A DNA stretch of 50,940 nucleotides from a virus. The notes beneath the pieces are model-generated. The model saw only the letters and a list, made by a program, of their open reading frames with translations, made no database searches and was not told the origin of the DNA. How positions within the stretch are numbered: position 1 is the stretch's first letter; each line of letters opens with the position of its first letter. A program made the translations under genes and the position numbers. The stretch lies in the IMG/VR virus record IMGVR_UViG_3300043803_002099, positions 1 through 50,940 of that record; one strand, 5' to 3'. Shown here piece by piece: positions 8,387 to 16,366 of this stretch.

Positions 8387-10664
8387 ATGGCTTATAGTGG
8401 ATCTAAATTTGCGGTAAATAATACACTTCTACTCAGGAGATCAGATGAAACTGGCGTTTCACCAAGTACGCTAGCTGAAGGCGAATTAGCAATCAACGTT
8501 GTTGATGGTAAGCTTTTTTACAAGAACAAAACAGCAAACGCTGTAATACGGAGTTAATTTAATATCCAACGTTGTTGGAACTGCAAACCAAGTCTCGGTA
8601 ACAGCTAACGCCACCTCTGGAGTTTACACCCTAAGTCTTCCATCCACAATACAGACTACTCAGGCTAATGTCTCAACTTTATTTGTTGACGGAATTGAGA
8701 TTAACACAAATGGAGCCACTACCAATCAAGTTCTAAAATTTGATGGAACTAAGTTTGCTCCTGGTACAGACACTGGTTTAGCTGGGACCGTAAGCGTTTC
8801 AACTATAGGTGATGGCACTACCACTAGCTTTACTGTTACTCACAACCTTGGAACACGTGACGTTGTAGTTGTTGCGCGCAATGCTGCAAGCCCATATGAA
8901 GTCATCGATGTACGTTGGGAAGCCACAACAACTGGAACAATTACTCTTGATTTCTCAGCTGCACCATCTTCTAACTCAGTAAGAGTTGGCGTTTATTCAG
9001 CAGTTGCTGGAAGCACCATTACTACGACTTTAGCCACTCAGACAGATGTTACCCTAACCACACCTGCTAATGGCGACTTCCTTCGTTATAACGGAAGCGT
9101 ATGGATCAACGACGCAGTAAACTTAAGCACTGATACTATTGGTGATTATGTTTCTAGTTTAGTAGCTGGAACTGGGATCACCCTTTCCAATAACACTGGA
9201 GAAGGTTCTACCCCAACCATAGCCGTAACGGCTAATACTTTCGATGCTTTTGGTGCAGCTTCATCTGCACAAACCGCAGCACAGAACTATGCAGCTAACT
9301 TAGTTGCAAACGTTGCAACTGCATTTGAAGTTGCTGGTGACTCAGGAACAAGCAAGACAATTACTTCTGGTTCAGATACTCTTAGCATTTTAGGCGGCAC
9401 AGGTCTTACCTCGGTAACTTCAAATACAGATACGATTACAATCAATCTTGACAATACAGCAGTAACTGGCGGTTCATATGGCAATGCAAACACTGTTGCT
9501 ACCTTTACTGTTGATGCTCAAGGACGTTTAACGGCTGCAAGTAATTCAACAATTTCAATAAACGCATCGCAGATTAGTGACTTAGCATCTAATGTAGTTA
9601 CTTCACTTGCTGGTACAGCTAACGAGGTTGAAGTATCAGCTTCAGCTGGTTCTATAACAATTGGTCTTCCTTCCAATGTCACAATTGGCCAAGACCTCGT
9701 TGTTACTGGTAACTTGACAGTTAGTGGCAACGTAACAACTGTTAATACAGAACAGTTAGATGTTGAAGATAATATTGTTACATTAAACTCTGGTGTCGTT
9801 GGTTCTCCAGCATTAAATGCTGGCTTAGAAGTTAATAGAGGAACATCAACAGATGTGTCTATTCTTTGGAATGAAACTACAGATAAGTGGACTTTTACAA
9901 ATGATGGAACTAACTACGTTAACCTTGGAGACGTAACTGCAGCTGCTCTTATAGCAGCAGCTGGTGGTGATGGAACCGCAGGACAAGCTCTTACGACTAA
10001 TGGTTCTGGAGTATTAGACTTCACGACAATTGTTGGAACAACAGAAGCTTCAATCATTTCAGCGGTTGGTGCTGATGGAGCCAACGGTGCAGTCTTAATG
10101 ACCAACGGTGCTGGAGATCTAACATTTACTACTTTGACAGCAGCAAAGATCTCAGACTTCTCTGAGGCAGCTCAGGACGCCGTAGAAGGCGCGATAACGG
10201 CAGGCACGGGTGTAACCAAGGCCTATAACGATGGTGCCAATACAATCAGCCTTTCAATTGGTCAAGATGTTGCAACTAACGCAGCAGTTACCTTTGGTAG
10301 CGTAGCAACTGGAGCAATAACACTTGATTCTGGAACTGGTGAACTCAATACTTCGACTCAGCTTGTCACCGTGAACACGGTCACAACAGTTGACAGCTTT
10401 GATAAAACAGTCTACAGAACAGCTAAGTACCTTGTCCAAGTAACTCAGGGATCAAAGTATACGACTTCAGAAGTATTGCTTGTTCATGATGGAACTGATT
10501 CTTACCTGTCAGAATATGCAGTAATTGAATTGGGCGGAACAGTTATTCCTTTAACAGTATCAACTTCAATCTCGGCAGGAAATGTGTTGCTAAGAGTGAC
10601 AATTACAGACGCAGCATCAACAAATGCTACCGTTAAAGTTGCAAGAACACTTATAGCAGTGTGA
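8387..10664 (+). CDS. Tail fibre protein, needs one +1 frameshift at CGG
   Basis: ATG 8387 follows aggaagagg. The first 54 codons encode a fibre N-terminal module (LAEGELAINVVDGKLFYKN). In-frame CGG at 8549 is then followed by AGT TAA. Skipping the C gives GGA GTT AAT and opens a frame that runs to TGA 10662-10664, for 758 residues in all. Between 8550 and 9714 the second frame has no ATG, GTG or TTG, so the distal part cannot start on its own there. The distal part has one GDGTTTSFTVTHNLGTRDVV domain, YNGSVW repeats, VATFTVDAQGRLTA, GNLTVSGNVTTVN and WTFTNDGTNYVNLG cassettes. Without the shift only a 56-residue anchor peptide is made. Confidence 0.8.
8549..8552 (+). other. +1 frameshift site CGG|A in fibre gene
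   Basis: The in-frame sequence is GTA ATA CGG AGT TAA. Skipping C8549 gives GGA GTT AAT TTA ATA, joining the anchor module to the fibre shaft (AVI-GVNLISNVV). The stop codon lies two codons after the site. Confidence 0.85.
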
Positions 10665-10670
10665 TATAAT
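10662..10670 (+). promoter_or_regulatory. Extended -10 promoter
   Basis: TG-a-TATAAT is a perfect TGnTATAAT extended -10. It overlaps the stop codon of the preceding fibre and lies about 60 nt before the next start codon. No clear -35 element. Confidence 0.55.
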
Positions 10671-10732
10671 AATATAAGTTTTACAATTTAATAATACAAT
10701 TAAATTTTAAACTAGAGGGACAGTGAACTTTA

Positions 10733-11770
10733 GTGGCGAATAAAGATTTTATAGTAAAAAATAGTCTTGTTGTTGGCTCTACCGTAACTATCAACGGTAT
10801 TGAGCTAGATCTGGCTGGTATAACTCCCGGACAAGTATTAACCTATGACGGTAATAAAATTTCTGCTACAGACATAGTAGATTCGTTACCATCCGTAATA
10901 TCTTCATACTCCCAAACTATTGGCGATGGATCAGCTACAGAGTATACGATTACTCACGATCTTGGTACTCGAGATATAGTTGTTTTTGGCTACGTACTGG
11001 GTACGGAACAGAACAATGATGCAACGCCCATTTACGTATATGTAAAACAAAATATTAAATTTAGATGGGAAGCTACAAGTATTAGTGAAGCAAAAATTAT
11101 TTTTGAAACACCACCAACGTCTAATTCAGTAGATATATTAATACTTTCTGCTGGTGAAGAAATATATTTTTCTGAAATTATTGGTGATGGTTCTAGTTCT
11201 AGTATTGAATTAAATCATAATCTTGGATCAAGAGATGTAATTGTTTGCGTTAGAAACAATAGTTTTCCATATGAAGTGGTCGAAGTTGCTGTTCAATCTT
11301 ATTCAACACAAAAAGTAATTTTAGATTTTTCAAAAGCACCTTCAAATGACTCTCTCGTTGCTACAGTATTTTTGCCATTATCGGGATATTATTTTGGTCA
11401 AATGGCTGGCGACGGCAGTGCGCAAAATATATATATAAATCACAAATTAAACACAAGCGATATTGGAGTTGTAACAAGAGATACTACTGGGTTGTTTGAT
11501 ATTACTGAAACAATTTATTCTATAATTGATGATAATAATATTATTATTCACTTTACTTCGCCCCCTGGTGCTTTTGACCGCTTTGTTACAGTTTTTGCAG
11601 GATTAGGAGGAAAAAAAGATCAAGTATCTTTTGATGATATATCAGTAGATGTTCCTCAATCTCCATCTAGTCCAGGAAAATACGGAGATATGGCGTGGGA
11701 CGAAAACCATATTTATATCTGCATAGCAACAGATACTTGGAAAAGAATGCCCTTGTCATCTTGGAATTAA
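10733..11770 (+). CDS. Fibre protein with three tandem GDGS-type domains
   Basis: 345 residues from GTG 10733; a gaggga sequence lies at 10715-10720. After a short N-terminus (DFIVKNSLVVGSTVTINGIE) there are three copies of a roughly 75-residue domain. Each begins GDGS and continues with an HdLGTRDIVV-type strand and an F..PP..DS-type strand (GDGSATEYTITHDLGTRDIV; GDGSSSSIELNHNLGSRDVI; GDGSAQNIYINHKLNTSDIG). The C-terminus YGDMAWDENHIYICIATDTW, then KRMPLSSWN, is a frequent fibre C-terminal module. The same domain occurs once in each of the fibres at 2565 and 8387. Likely virion appendage. Confidence 0.8.
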   Translation: MANKDFIVKNSLVVGSTVTINGIELDLAGITPGQVLTYDGNKISATDIVDSLPSVISSYSQTIGDGSATEYTITHDLGTRDIVVFGYVLGTEQNNDATPIYVYVKQNIKFRWEATSISEAKIIFETPPTSNSVDILILSAGEEIYFSEIIGDGSSSSIELNHNLGSRDVIVCVRNNSFPYEVVEVAVQSYSTQKVILDFSKAPSNDSLVATVFLPLSGYYFGQMAGDGSAQNIYINHKLNTSDIGVVTRDTTGLFDITETIYSIIDDNNIIIHFTSPPGAFDRFVTVFAGLGGKKDQVSFDDISVDVPQSPSSPGKYGDMAWDENHIYICIATDTWKRMPLSSWN

Positions 11771-11772
11771 TA

Positions 11773-11788
11773 TGCTATAATTATTTTC
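11773..11788 (+). promoter_or_regulatory. Leaderless-type promoter
   Basis: TG-c-TATAAT (11773-11781) ends exactly 7 nt before ATG 11789, so transcription is expected to begin at or next to the start codon. There is no Shine-Dalgarno sequence. The same spacing is seen before the gene at 20931. Confidence 0.55.
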
Positions 11789-12595
11789 ATGCCTGTAGAA
11801 GAACAACAAATCAACATAACAATCCCTAAAGAAAAGCTCGAACAGTGGAATGTATTCTTTGCACTTCCTTGTTATGACTCACATGTAACAGAGCCTTTTA
11901 TGATGAGCTTTTTACAAGCTTGTCTTTATTTTAAAGAAATAGGTTTAAAGTATTCAGTCTGCACAATATCTGATTCTTTGATCAACCGCGCAAGAAATAA
12001 TCTTGTTGCCAAGTTCATGGGCAGTCCAGACTTTACCCACATGGTATTTATAGATGTCGATCTTCAATTCGACAAAGAAGCTATATTAAAGTTATTGTGG
12101 CACGATAAAGATGTCATGACTGCATCTTACCCAATCAAGGAAATTAATTGGGACAAGGTAAAAGAGGGTGCACAAGCTGACTTGCCAGCCCAAGATCTCA
12201 TGGAATACGCTAGTAGATACGTAGTTCATATGACAAAGCCAGGAGAGACTCAATTAAATATTGATAATGGCGCAATTGAATGCTACGAAGCTGGAACTGG
12301 TTTTATGCTCATCAAGCGTCAAGTATTTGACAAGATGTTTAAAAAGTATAAAAAATTAAAATACAAAGATGATACAGGAGCCTTACACGGTGCAGAAGCA
12401 GAGAACGCTTATGCATTATTTAACTCTTATGTAGATGACGATGGCAGATTTTTGTCTGAAGACTATGGGTTCTGTCGTTACTGGCAGAAGATGGGTGGAA
12501 AAATTTGGGTAGATCCAACAATTAATTTGACCCACTTTGGCAGAGTCAAATATGTTGGAAAAATGTTAGAATTTTTAAAGAGAATAACACAATAA
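11789..12595 (+). CDS. Glycosyltransferase-like protein (GT-A fold, phage type)
   Basis: 268 residues. The DxD-type motif is D89-V-D91 in HMVFIDVDLQFDKEA. Upstream is SLINRARNNLVAKFM, and near the C-terminus LSEDYGFCRYWQKMGGKIWV with THFG; these are the usual acceptor/metal-binding elements of this phage and bacterial GT2-like family. No membrane segment. The gene has its own extended -10 promoter 7 nt upstream and sits between two fibre genes, so it may modify virion or host surface sugars. The sugar and acceptor cannot be told from the sequence. Confidence 0.7.
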   Translation: MPVEEQQINITIPKEKLEQWNVFFALPCYDSHVTEPFMMSFLQACLYFKEIGLKYSVCTISDSLINRARNNLVAKFMGSPDFTHMVFIDVDLQFDKEAILKLLWHDKDVMTASYPIKEINWDKVKEGAQADLPAQDLMEYASRYVVHMTKPGETQLNIDNGAIECYEAGTGFMLIKRQVFDKMFKKYKKLKYKDDTGALHGAEAENAYALFNSYVDDDGRFLSEDYGFCRYWQKMGGKIWVDPTINLTHFGRVKYVGKMLEFLKRITQ

Positions 12596-12610
12596 CTTTT
12601 AAGTTTCTGC

Positions 12611-12620
12611 ATTACTATAT
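12611..12620 (+). promoter_or_regulatory. Putative promoter motif ATTACTATAT
   Basis: The word lies 37 nt upstream of ATG 12658 in a 62-nt gap. It is identical in 10 positions to the word before the sheath gene (29606) and to that before the fibre at 8387 (8342-8351). Confidence 0.45.
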
Positions 12621-12657
12621 CCCTAGTTGATTTTAATGAATTTACACTAGGAGTAAC

Positions 12658-14574
12658 ATGGCCCGCTTAAGAATTGAAACCGCACCTGAGATTACCGTAT
12701 ACGACGAATCTTTTGTAATTAAAGCAGCTGCTGGAGCAAGTGCTCCGTTGGCAGAATTTAAAAACTCATCTGGTACAGTAGTTGGCAATATAGCATCAGA
12801 TGGTACATTGAATGTTCTTTCCGTTGTCAGCTCAAATGCAGGCACAACATCAACCTCACTTGCTACAAGGGGATATGTAGATTCGTTAACAGCAGGAATT
12901 AACTGGCACGAAGTTGCAAATTTAGCAACAGCTGCAGCACTGCCAACAGCCACTTATGCTAATGGTACAAATGGCGTAGGAGCAACTCTTACTGGTGATT
13001 CAAATGGCAGACTAACCGTTGACGGTTCACAAGTCACAACTGGCCAGGCTATATTGGTTAAGAATCAAGCAAACGCTGTTCATAATGGTATTTACACAGT
13101 AACCGAACAAGGTGCTACATCAACAACTGCATTCATTCTCACACGTAGAGCAGACGCAGATAATAGCTTAGCTGGTACACTAAAAACCGGTGATGCACTT
13201 CTAGTTCTTTCTGGATCAACAAACTCTGGTCAAGGTTTTATTCTTACATCAACTGGCTCTGGCACTGCTGGTGCATTTGTTCTTGGCACTGATAGCTTAA
13301 CGTACACCCAGTTCACTGGAACAGCAACTTTATCTGCTGGTGACGGCATGACAAAAACTGGAAATCAACTTGATGTCGTTACTGCATCGAGTAACAGAAT
13401 TGTAGTCAATTCTGATAGTATTGATCTTGCTACAGTTAGTCAGACAAATACCTCTGGCTCAAATACTACCTCTTTTATTAGTGCTCAGACCATTGACTCA
13501 TATGGAAGAGTAACTGGAACACAAACATCTTCAGTATCTTTTGTTGGCTATGCAACTCTAGCTAGCCCGGACTTAACTGGAGTGCCTACTGCACCAACAG
13601 CAGCCGCAAGCACAAACAATACTCAAGTTGCCACCACCGCCTTCGTGGCCGATGCAGCTATTCTTAAGACTGCAGCAAATGCTAAAGGTGACATTTTTAC
13701 CGCTACAGCAAATGATACTCCAGCTGTTCTTTCACTTGGAACAGACGGATATTATTTGAAAGCAAATTCATCAGCAGCAGCAGGAATTGAATGGGGTGCT
13801 ATTCCAACAATCAATAATCTCGATGATATTGGCGATGTAACTATAACCGGTAATGCAACAAACCAATTCCTTAAATATAATGGTTCTGCCTGGGTTAACT
13901 CGTCAGTTCCAACGATCAACACGCTTGACGATGTTGGTGATGTAACAATTACTAGCGCATCTGCAAACCAGCTTCTTCAGTATAATGGTTCCGCTTGGGT
14001 CAACACTTCTAATCCAACAGTTGGAGGAAACCTTACAGTTTCTGGAAACCTTACAGTTTCTGGAACAACAACAACGCTTAATACAGAGACTTTAACGATT
14101 GATGATAACATCATTATATTAAATAATAATGAAGCAGGAACTCCATCACAAAATGCTGGTATTGAAGTTGAGCGTGGTACATCCACAAACGTAGCTCTTC
14201 GTTGGAATGAAACAACAGACTGTTGGGAATTCACAAACGATGGCACAAACTATCAAAGAATCATTACTGACACAGTCACCAATGCCCAGACAGCTAGCTA
14301 TACCTTAGTGTTAGCAGACAGTGGCAAGATGGTTGAAATGGGCGTTGCCTCAGGAAACGCTTTAACAGTACCACCTAACTCTTCAGTAGCCTTTCCTATT
14401 GGCGCTACACTCACAGTTCTCCAAACTGGAGCTGGTCAGTGCACGCTAACAGCCGGTGCTGGAGTAACACTTAACGGTACTCCTGGACTTAAGTTGCGTA
14501 CGACTTGGTCATCTGCTACACTTATTAAACGCGCAACTGATACATGGGTTGCTCTAGGAGACTTGGTATCATAA
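12658..14574 (+). CDS. Tail fibre protein
   Basis: 638 residues; ATG 12658 has aggag 8 nt upstream. The N-terminal part is unlike the other fibres here. It includes the module GQAILVKNQANAVHNGIYTV known from cyanophage fibres, and later TGVPTAPTAAASTNNTQVAT, a frequent fibre module. Two YNGSAW repeats, a GNLTVSGNLTVSGTTTTLNT cassette and TTDCWEFTNDGTNYQRI follow. The last 90 residues (TPGLKLRTTWSSATLIKRAT, WVALGDLVS) are homologous to the end of the fibre at 2565-6311, and both are followed by a frameshifted PASTA/FPP gene. Host recognition role inferred. Confidence 0.85.
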   Translation: MARLRIETAPEITVYDESFVIKAAAGASAPLAEFKNSSGTVVGNIASDGTLNVLSVVSSNAGTTSTSLATRGYVDSLTAGINWHEVANLATAAALPTATYANGTNGVGATLTGDSNGRLTVDGSQVTTGQAILVKNQANAVHNGIYTVTEQGATSTTAFILTRRADADNSLAGTLKTGDALLVLSGSTNSGQGFILTSTGSGTAGAFVLGTDSLTYTQFTGTATLSAGDGMTKTGNQLDVVTASSNRIVVNSDSIDLATVSQTNTSGSNTTSFISAQTIDSYGRVTGTQTSSVSFVGYATLASPDLTGVPTAPTAAASTNNTQVATTAFVADAAILKTAANAKGDIFTATANDTPAVLSLGTDGYYLKANSSAAAGIEWGAIPTINNLDDIGDVTITGNATNQFLKYNGSAWVNSSVPTINTLDDVGDVTITSASANQLLQYNGSAWVNTSNPTVGGNLTVSGNLTVSGTTTTLNTETLTIDDNIIILNNNEAGTPSQNAGIEVERGTSTNVALRWNETTDCWEFTNDGTNYQRIITDTVTNAQTASYTLVLADSGKMVEMGVASGNALTVPPNSSVAFPIGATLTVLQTGAGQCTLTAGAGVTLNGTPGLKLRTTWSSATLIKRATDTWVALGDLVS

Positions 14575-14575
14575 T

Positions 14576-14966
14576 ATGGCTGAAAATACTGGTAAAAAAC
14601 AAAATAGAAAAGCTCCTAAGCCTACAGTAGCAGCACGGAGCAGCTGACTCAGCAGCCAATACCACAATCACAAATGCTGGCTTTACTGTCGGTTCAGTAA
14701 CTGATACCGCTACAGCAAATGCTGCGATATTAAATCAAGTTAAGACTGCTCTTACCGATACTACCGTAACACCTCTGGGTACAGCTATTTCTTATGAAAG
14801 ACACGCTCCGTTTTTTCCTCCATACTTCCCTCCATACTTCCCACCGTATTTCCCACCTTATTTCCCACCATGGTTCCCACCATTCTTCCCACCGTTTTTC
14901 CCACCGTTTTTCCCACCGTTTTTCCCACCATTCTTTCCACCATTCTTCCCACCATTCTTTAAGTAG
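14576..14966 (+). CDS. PASTA-like FPP-repeat protein, needs one +1 frameshift at CGG
   Basis: ATG 14576 lies 1 nt after the fibre stop. The first 20 codons encode a basic N-terminus ending KAPKPTVAA. CGG at 14636 is then followed by AGC AGC TGA, which would end a 23-residue peptide. Skipping the C gives GGA GCA GCT GAC TCA and an open frame to TAG 14964-14966, for 129 residues. The product carries a PASTA-like segment (ITNAGFTVGSVTDTAT) and twelve FPP-aromatic repeats (14814-14957) and ends FFK. It is a paralogue of the gene at 6313-6815 but lacks the Cys-rich C-terminus. Likely a virion appendage component acting with the upstream fibre. Confidence 0.75.
14636..14639 (+). other. +1 frameshift site CGG|A in FPP gene
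   Basis: The in-frame sequence is GCA GCA CGG AGC AGC TGA. Skipping C14636 gives GGA GCA GCT GAC. This is the same site as at 6377 in the paralogue, with base differences around it (GCT/GCA, AAC/AGC, TTC/CTC), so it has been kept through divergence. Confidence 0.8.
14814..14957 (+). repeat. Twelve 12-nt coding repeats (FPPY/FPPW/FPPF)
   Basis: Twelve tandem TTY CCN CCN (TAY/TGG/TTY) units encode four FPPY, one FPPW and seven FPPF. The two prolines and the aromatic position are invariant while the nucleotides vary. Confidence 0.9.
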
Positions 14967-14992
14967 AATCTAATTATAGAATAGTTTAAAGA

Positions 14993-15667
14993 ATGATAAC
15001 TAATTTGGCGGACATATGGAATCTAATTCCTATGTCCGCTTTTTTAGTTTGTTGTTTGATAATAAATTATTTACAAAATAATGAAAAATTTCTTTCAATA
15101 TTTAGAAAAAACGGATCTATTAATCCAAAAGAAAGTTATAGTTCTGGTCAGTTAATACAAAGTGGAATAAGTTTTATTATCGCAATTGGTTGGATCTATT
15201 TAATAATTACAGAGATTAGATTCAATGTTTGGAGTAATATACCAATTAGAACATTGGGGCTAATGTATTTAGCTTCAGATATAATGGCCCTAATCAAGAG
15301 TGACAACCTGCTTCAGAAGTCTACAAAGTACCATCATTACGGCGCTATAGCTATGGCTATTATGGCACTATGTGTTGACTTTCAGCAGTCAAACATTGGC
15401 CAACTTGGAGCATCATATTGTTTCACAGCAGCAGCAGCATCATCTGTCAACACATATTTGGCCCTAAAGCTTTATTATAATGTAAGCTGGCTAAAGGTAG
15501 TAGCCAAGTATAATTATGCAGTTACCTTTACTGCAAATATGACTTATCATATTTTAAATTGGCAAAAAAACTTACCAGGATATATATATCTTATAATAAT
15601 AATTGGCCCAATATGGGCAGATATAACACTTTTAAAATCTTTATTTCGTAAAGAAAAATTACAATAA
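14993..15667 (+). CDS. Multi-pass membrane protein, possibly TLC-domain-like
   Basis: 224 residues from ATG 14993, or 211 from ATG 15032 (MSAFLVCCLII). About six to seven hydrophobic segments are visible, near residues 12-27, 56-74, 86-101, 117-128, 140-157, 172-186 and 196-213. The central stretch LLQKSTKYHHYGAIAMAIMA (His114-His115) and FTAAAASSVNTYLALKLYY are reminiscent of TLC-type lipid-sensing or lipid-modifying membrane domains, but the match is weak. An intrinsic terminator (15008-15045) overlaps the first codons, so transcription from upstream would be reduced and the true start is uncertain. The end overlaps the convergent gene by 9 nt. Membrane location is firm; function is not. 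Confidence 0.55.
   Translation: MITNLADIWNLIPMSAFLVCCLIINYLQNNEKFLSIFRKNGSINPKESYSSGQLIQSGISFIIAIGWIYLIITEIRFNVWSNIPIRTLGLMYLASDIMALIKSDNLLQKSTKYHHYGAIAMAIMALCVDFQQSNIGQLGASYCFTAAAASSVNTYLALKLYYNVSWLKVVAKYNYAVTFTANMTYHILNWQKNLPGYIYLIIIIGPIWADITLLKSLFRKEKLQ
15008..15045 (+). terminator. Rho-independent terminator
   Basis: GCGGACATA (15008-15016) pairs perfectly with TATGTCCGC (15031-15039), and the stem extends by GGAA/TTCC after a one-base bulge. Six T residues follow (15040-15045). It lies about 40 nt after the FPP gene and probably ends the fibre transcript, but it overlaps the start of the membrane-protein gene. Confidence 0.8.
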
Positions 15668-16294
15668 TTTAGTTATAGTATAAAAAGAAGGGGTGGTAAA
15701 TCTTTCGCCACTTATAACTTTTTTCACACCATGTAGATAATTAATATCTCCAGGATGAGCTACAGCTAAACCAGGTTTCGGCTTCACTTCCAGATCATGT
15801 TGAGGATAGTATAACTCCCCACCTTCAAAACCATCGTTATAATAGATTAATGAATTAAGATCATATGTGGGAAAAGGATTTGGCGAACCATCATTTAGTT
15901 GCTTATCAGCATGCGGTTGCTGCTCTAGTCCAGGGAACCACCTAATGATAACCGGTGGTCTAACAGAAACCTGAACTTTAAAAGTATCTTCTAAAAGATA
16001 TTTCATTTTTAAAATGTATTTGTCCACTAAATTATAGACATCTAAATTAATTCGATTAAGGATATCATAGCTACATTGTCTATTCGACCAGTATGAAGCG
16101 TCATAGGTGCAGGTTCCGTCCTCAGCATATTGATTTTCTCCAGCATCCATCCATTCATTGATATTGGGTAAAAAGTTTTGTATAGTTTTTAAATCATCTA
16201 ACTCTACAAAGTTTTCTACAACAATGATATTATCTTTAGATGAGCCAAAATAACCTGGTTCCACTAAAGACTTATCGTCTGACTGAAAATCCAT
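15659..16294 (-). CDS. 2OG-Fe(II) oxygenase, prolyl-4-hydroxylase-like
   Basis: 211 residues, the only minus-strand gene. ATG at 16294-16292 is chosen over a more upstream in-frame ATG because aaggag lies 7 nt before it and the extra N-terminus would overlap the divergent gene. The iron-binding triad is visible as H128-A-D130 (QQPHADK) and H188 (YLHGVKKV), with the 2OG-binding R198 (SGERFT). YNDGFEGGELYYP and VKPKPGLAVAHPGD are the P4Hc core strands. Transcribed divergently from the next oxygenase via the palindromic promoter at 16317-16333. The substrate could be a protein proline or another small molecule; it is unknown. Confidence 0.8.
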   Translation of the reverse strand: MDFQSDDKSLVEPGYFGSSKDNIIVVENFVELDDLKTIQNFLPNINEWMDAGENQYAEDGTCTYDASYWSNRQCSYDILNRINLDVYNLVDKYILKMKYLLEDTFKVQVSVRPPVIIRWFPGLEQQPHADKQLNDGSPNPFPTYDLNSLIYYNDGFEGGELYYPQHDLEVKPKPGLAVAHPGDINYLHGVKKVISGERFTTPSFYTITKLL

Positions 16295-16316
16295 ATGCAC
16301 TCCTTGGCTTTGTTTT

Positions 16317-16333
16317 GTGATATAGTATATCAC
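16317..16333. promoter_or_regulatory. Palindromic divergent promoter
   Basis: The 17-nt sequence GTGATATAGTATATCAC is a perfect palindrome around G16325. Read on + it contains TG-a-TATAGT; read on the minus strand it contains TG-a-TATACT. It therefore holds two overlapping extended -10 elements facing opposite ways, for the divergent oxygenases at 16294 and 16367. Confidence 0.6.
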
Positions 16334-16366
16334 TAAGGAAAGAATCAATCTACAAAAGGAAAGAAA

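Noticed and set aside
9714-10664. A separate gene beginning at TTG 9714
   Set aside because: It is only the first start-like codon of a frame that is open from 8550. The protein continues upstream with typical fibre modules and joins the anchor module at the CGG site.
14814-14957. CRISPR-like array
   Set aside because: The regular 12-nt spacing has no spacers and translates to FPP repeats within a gene.
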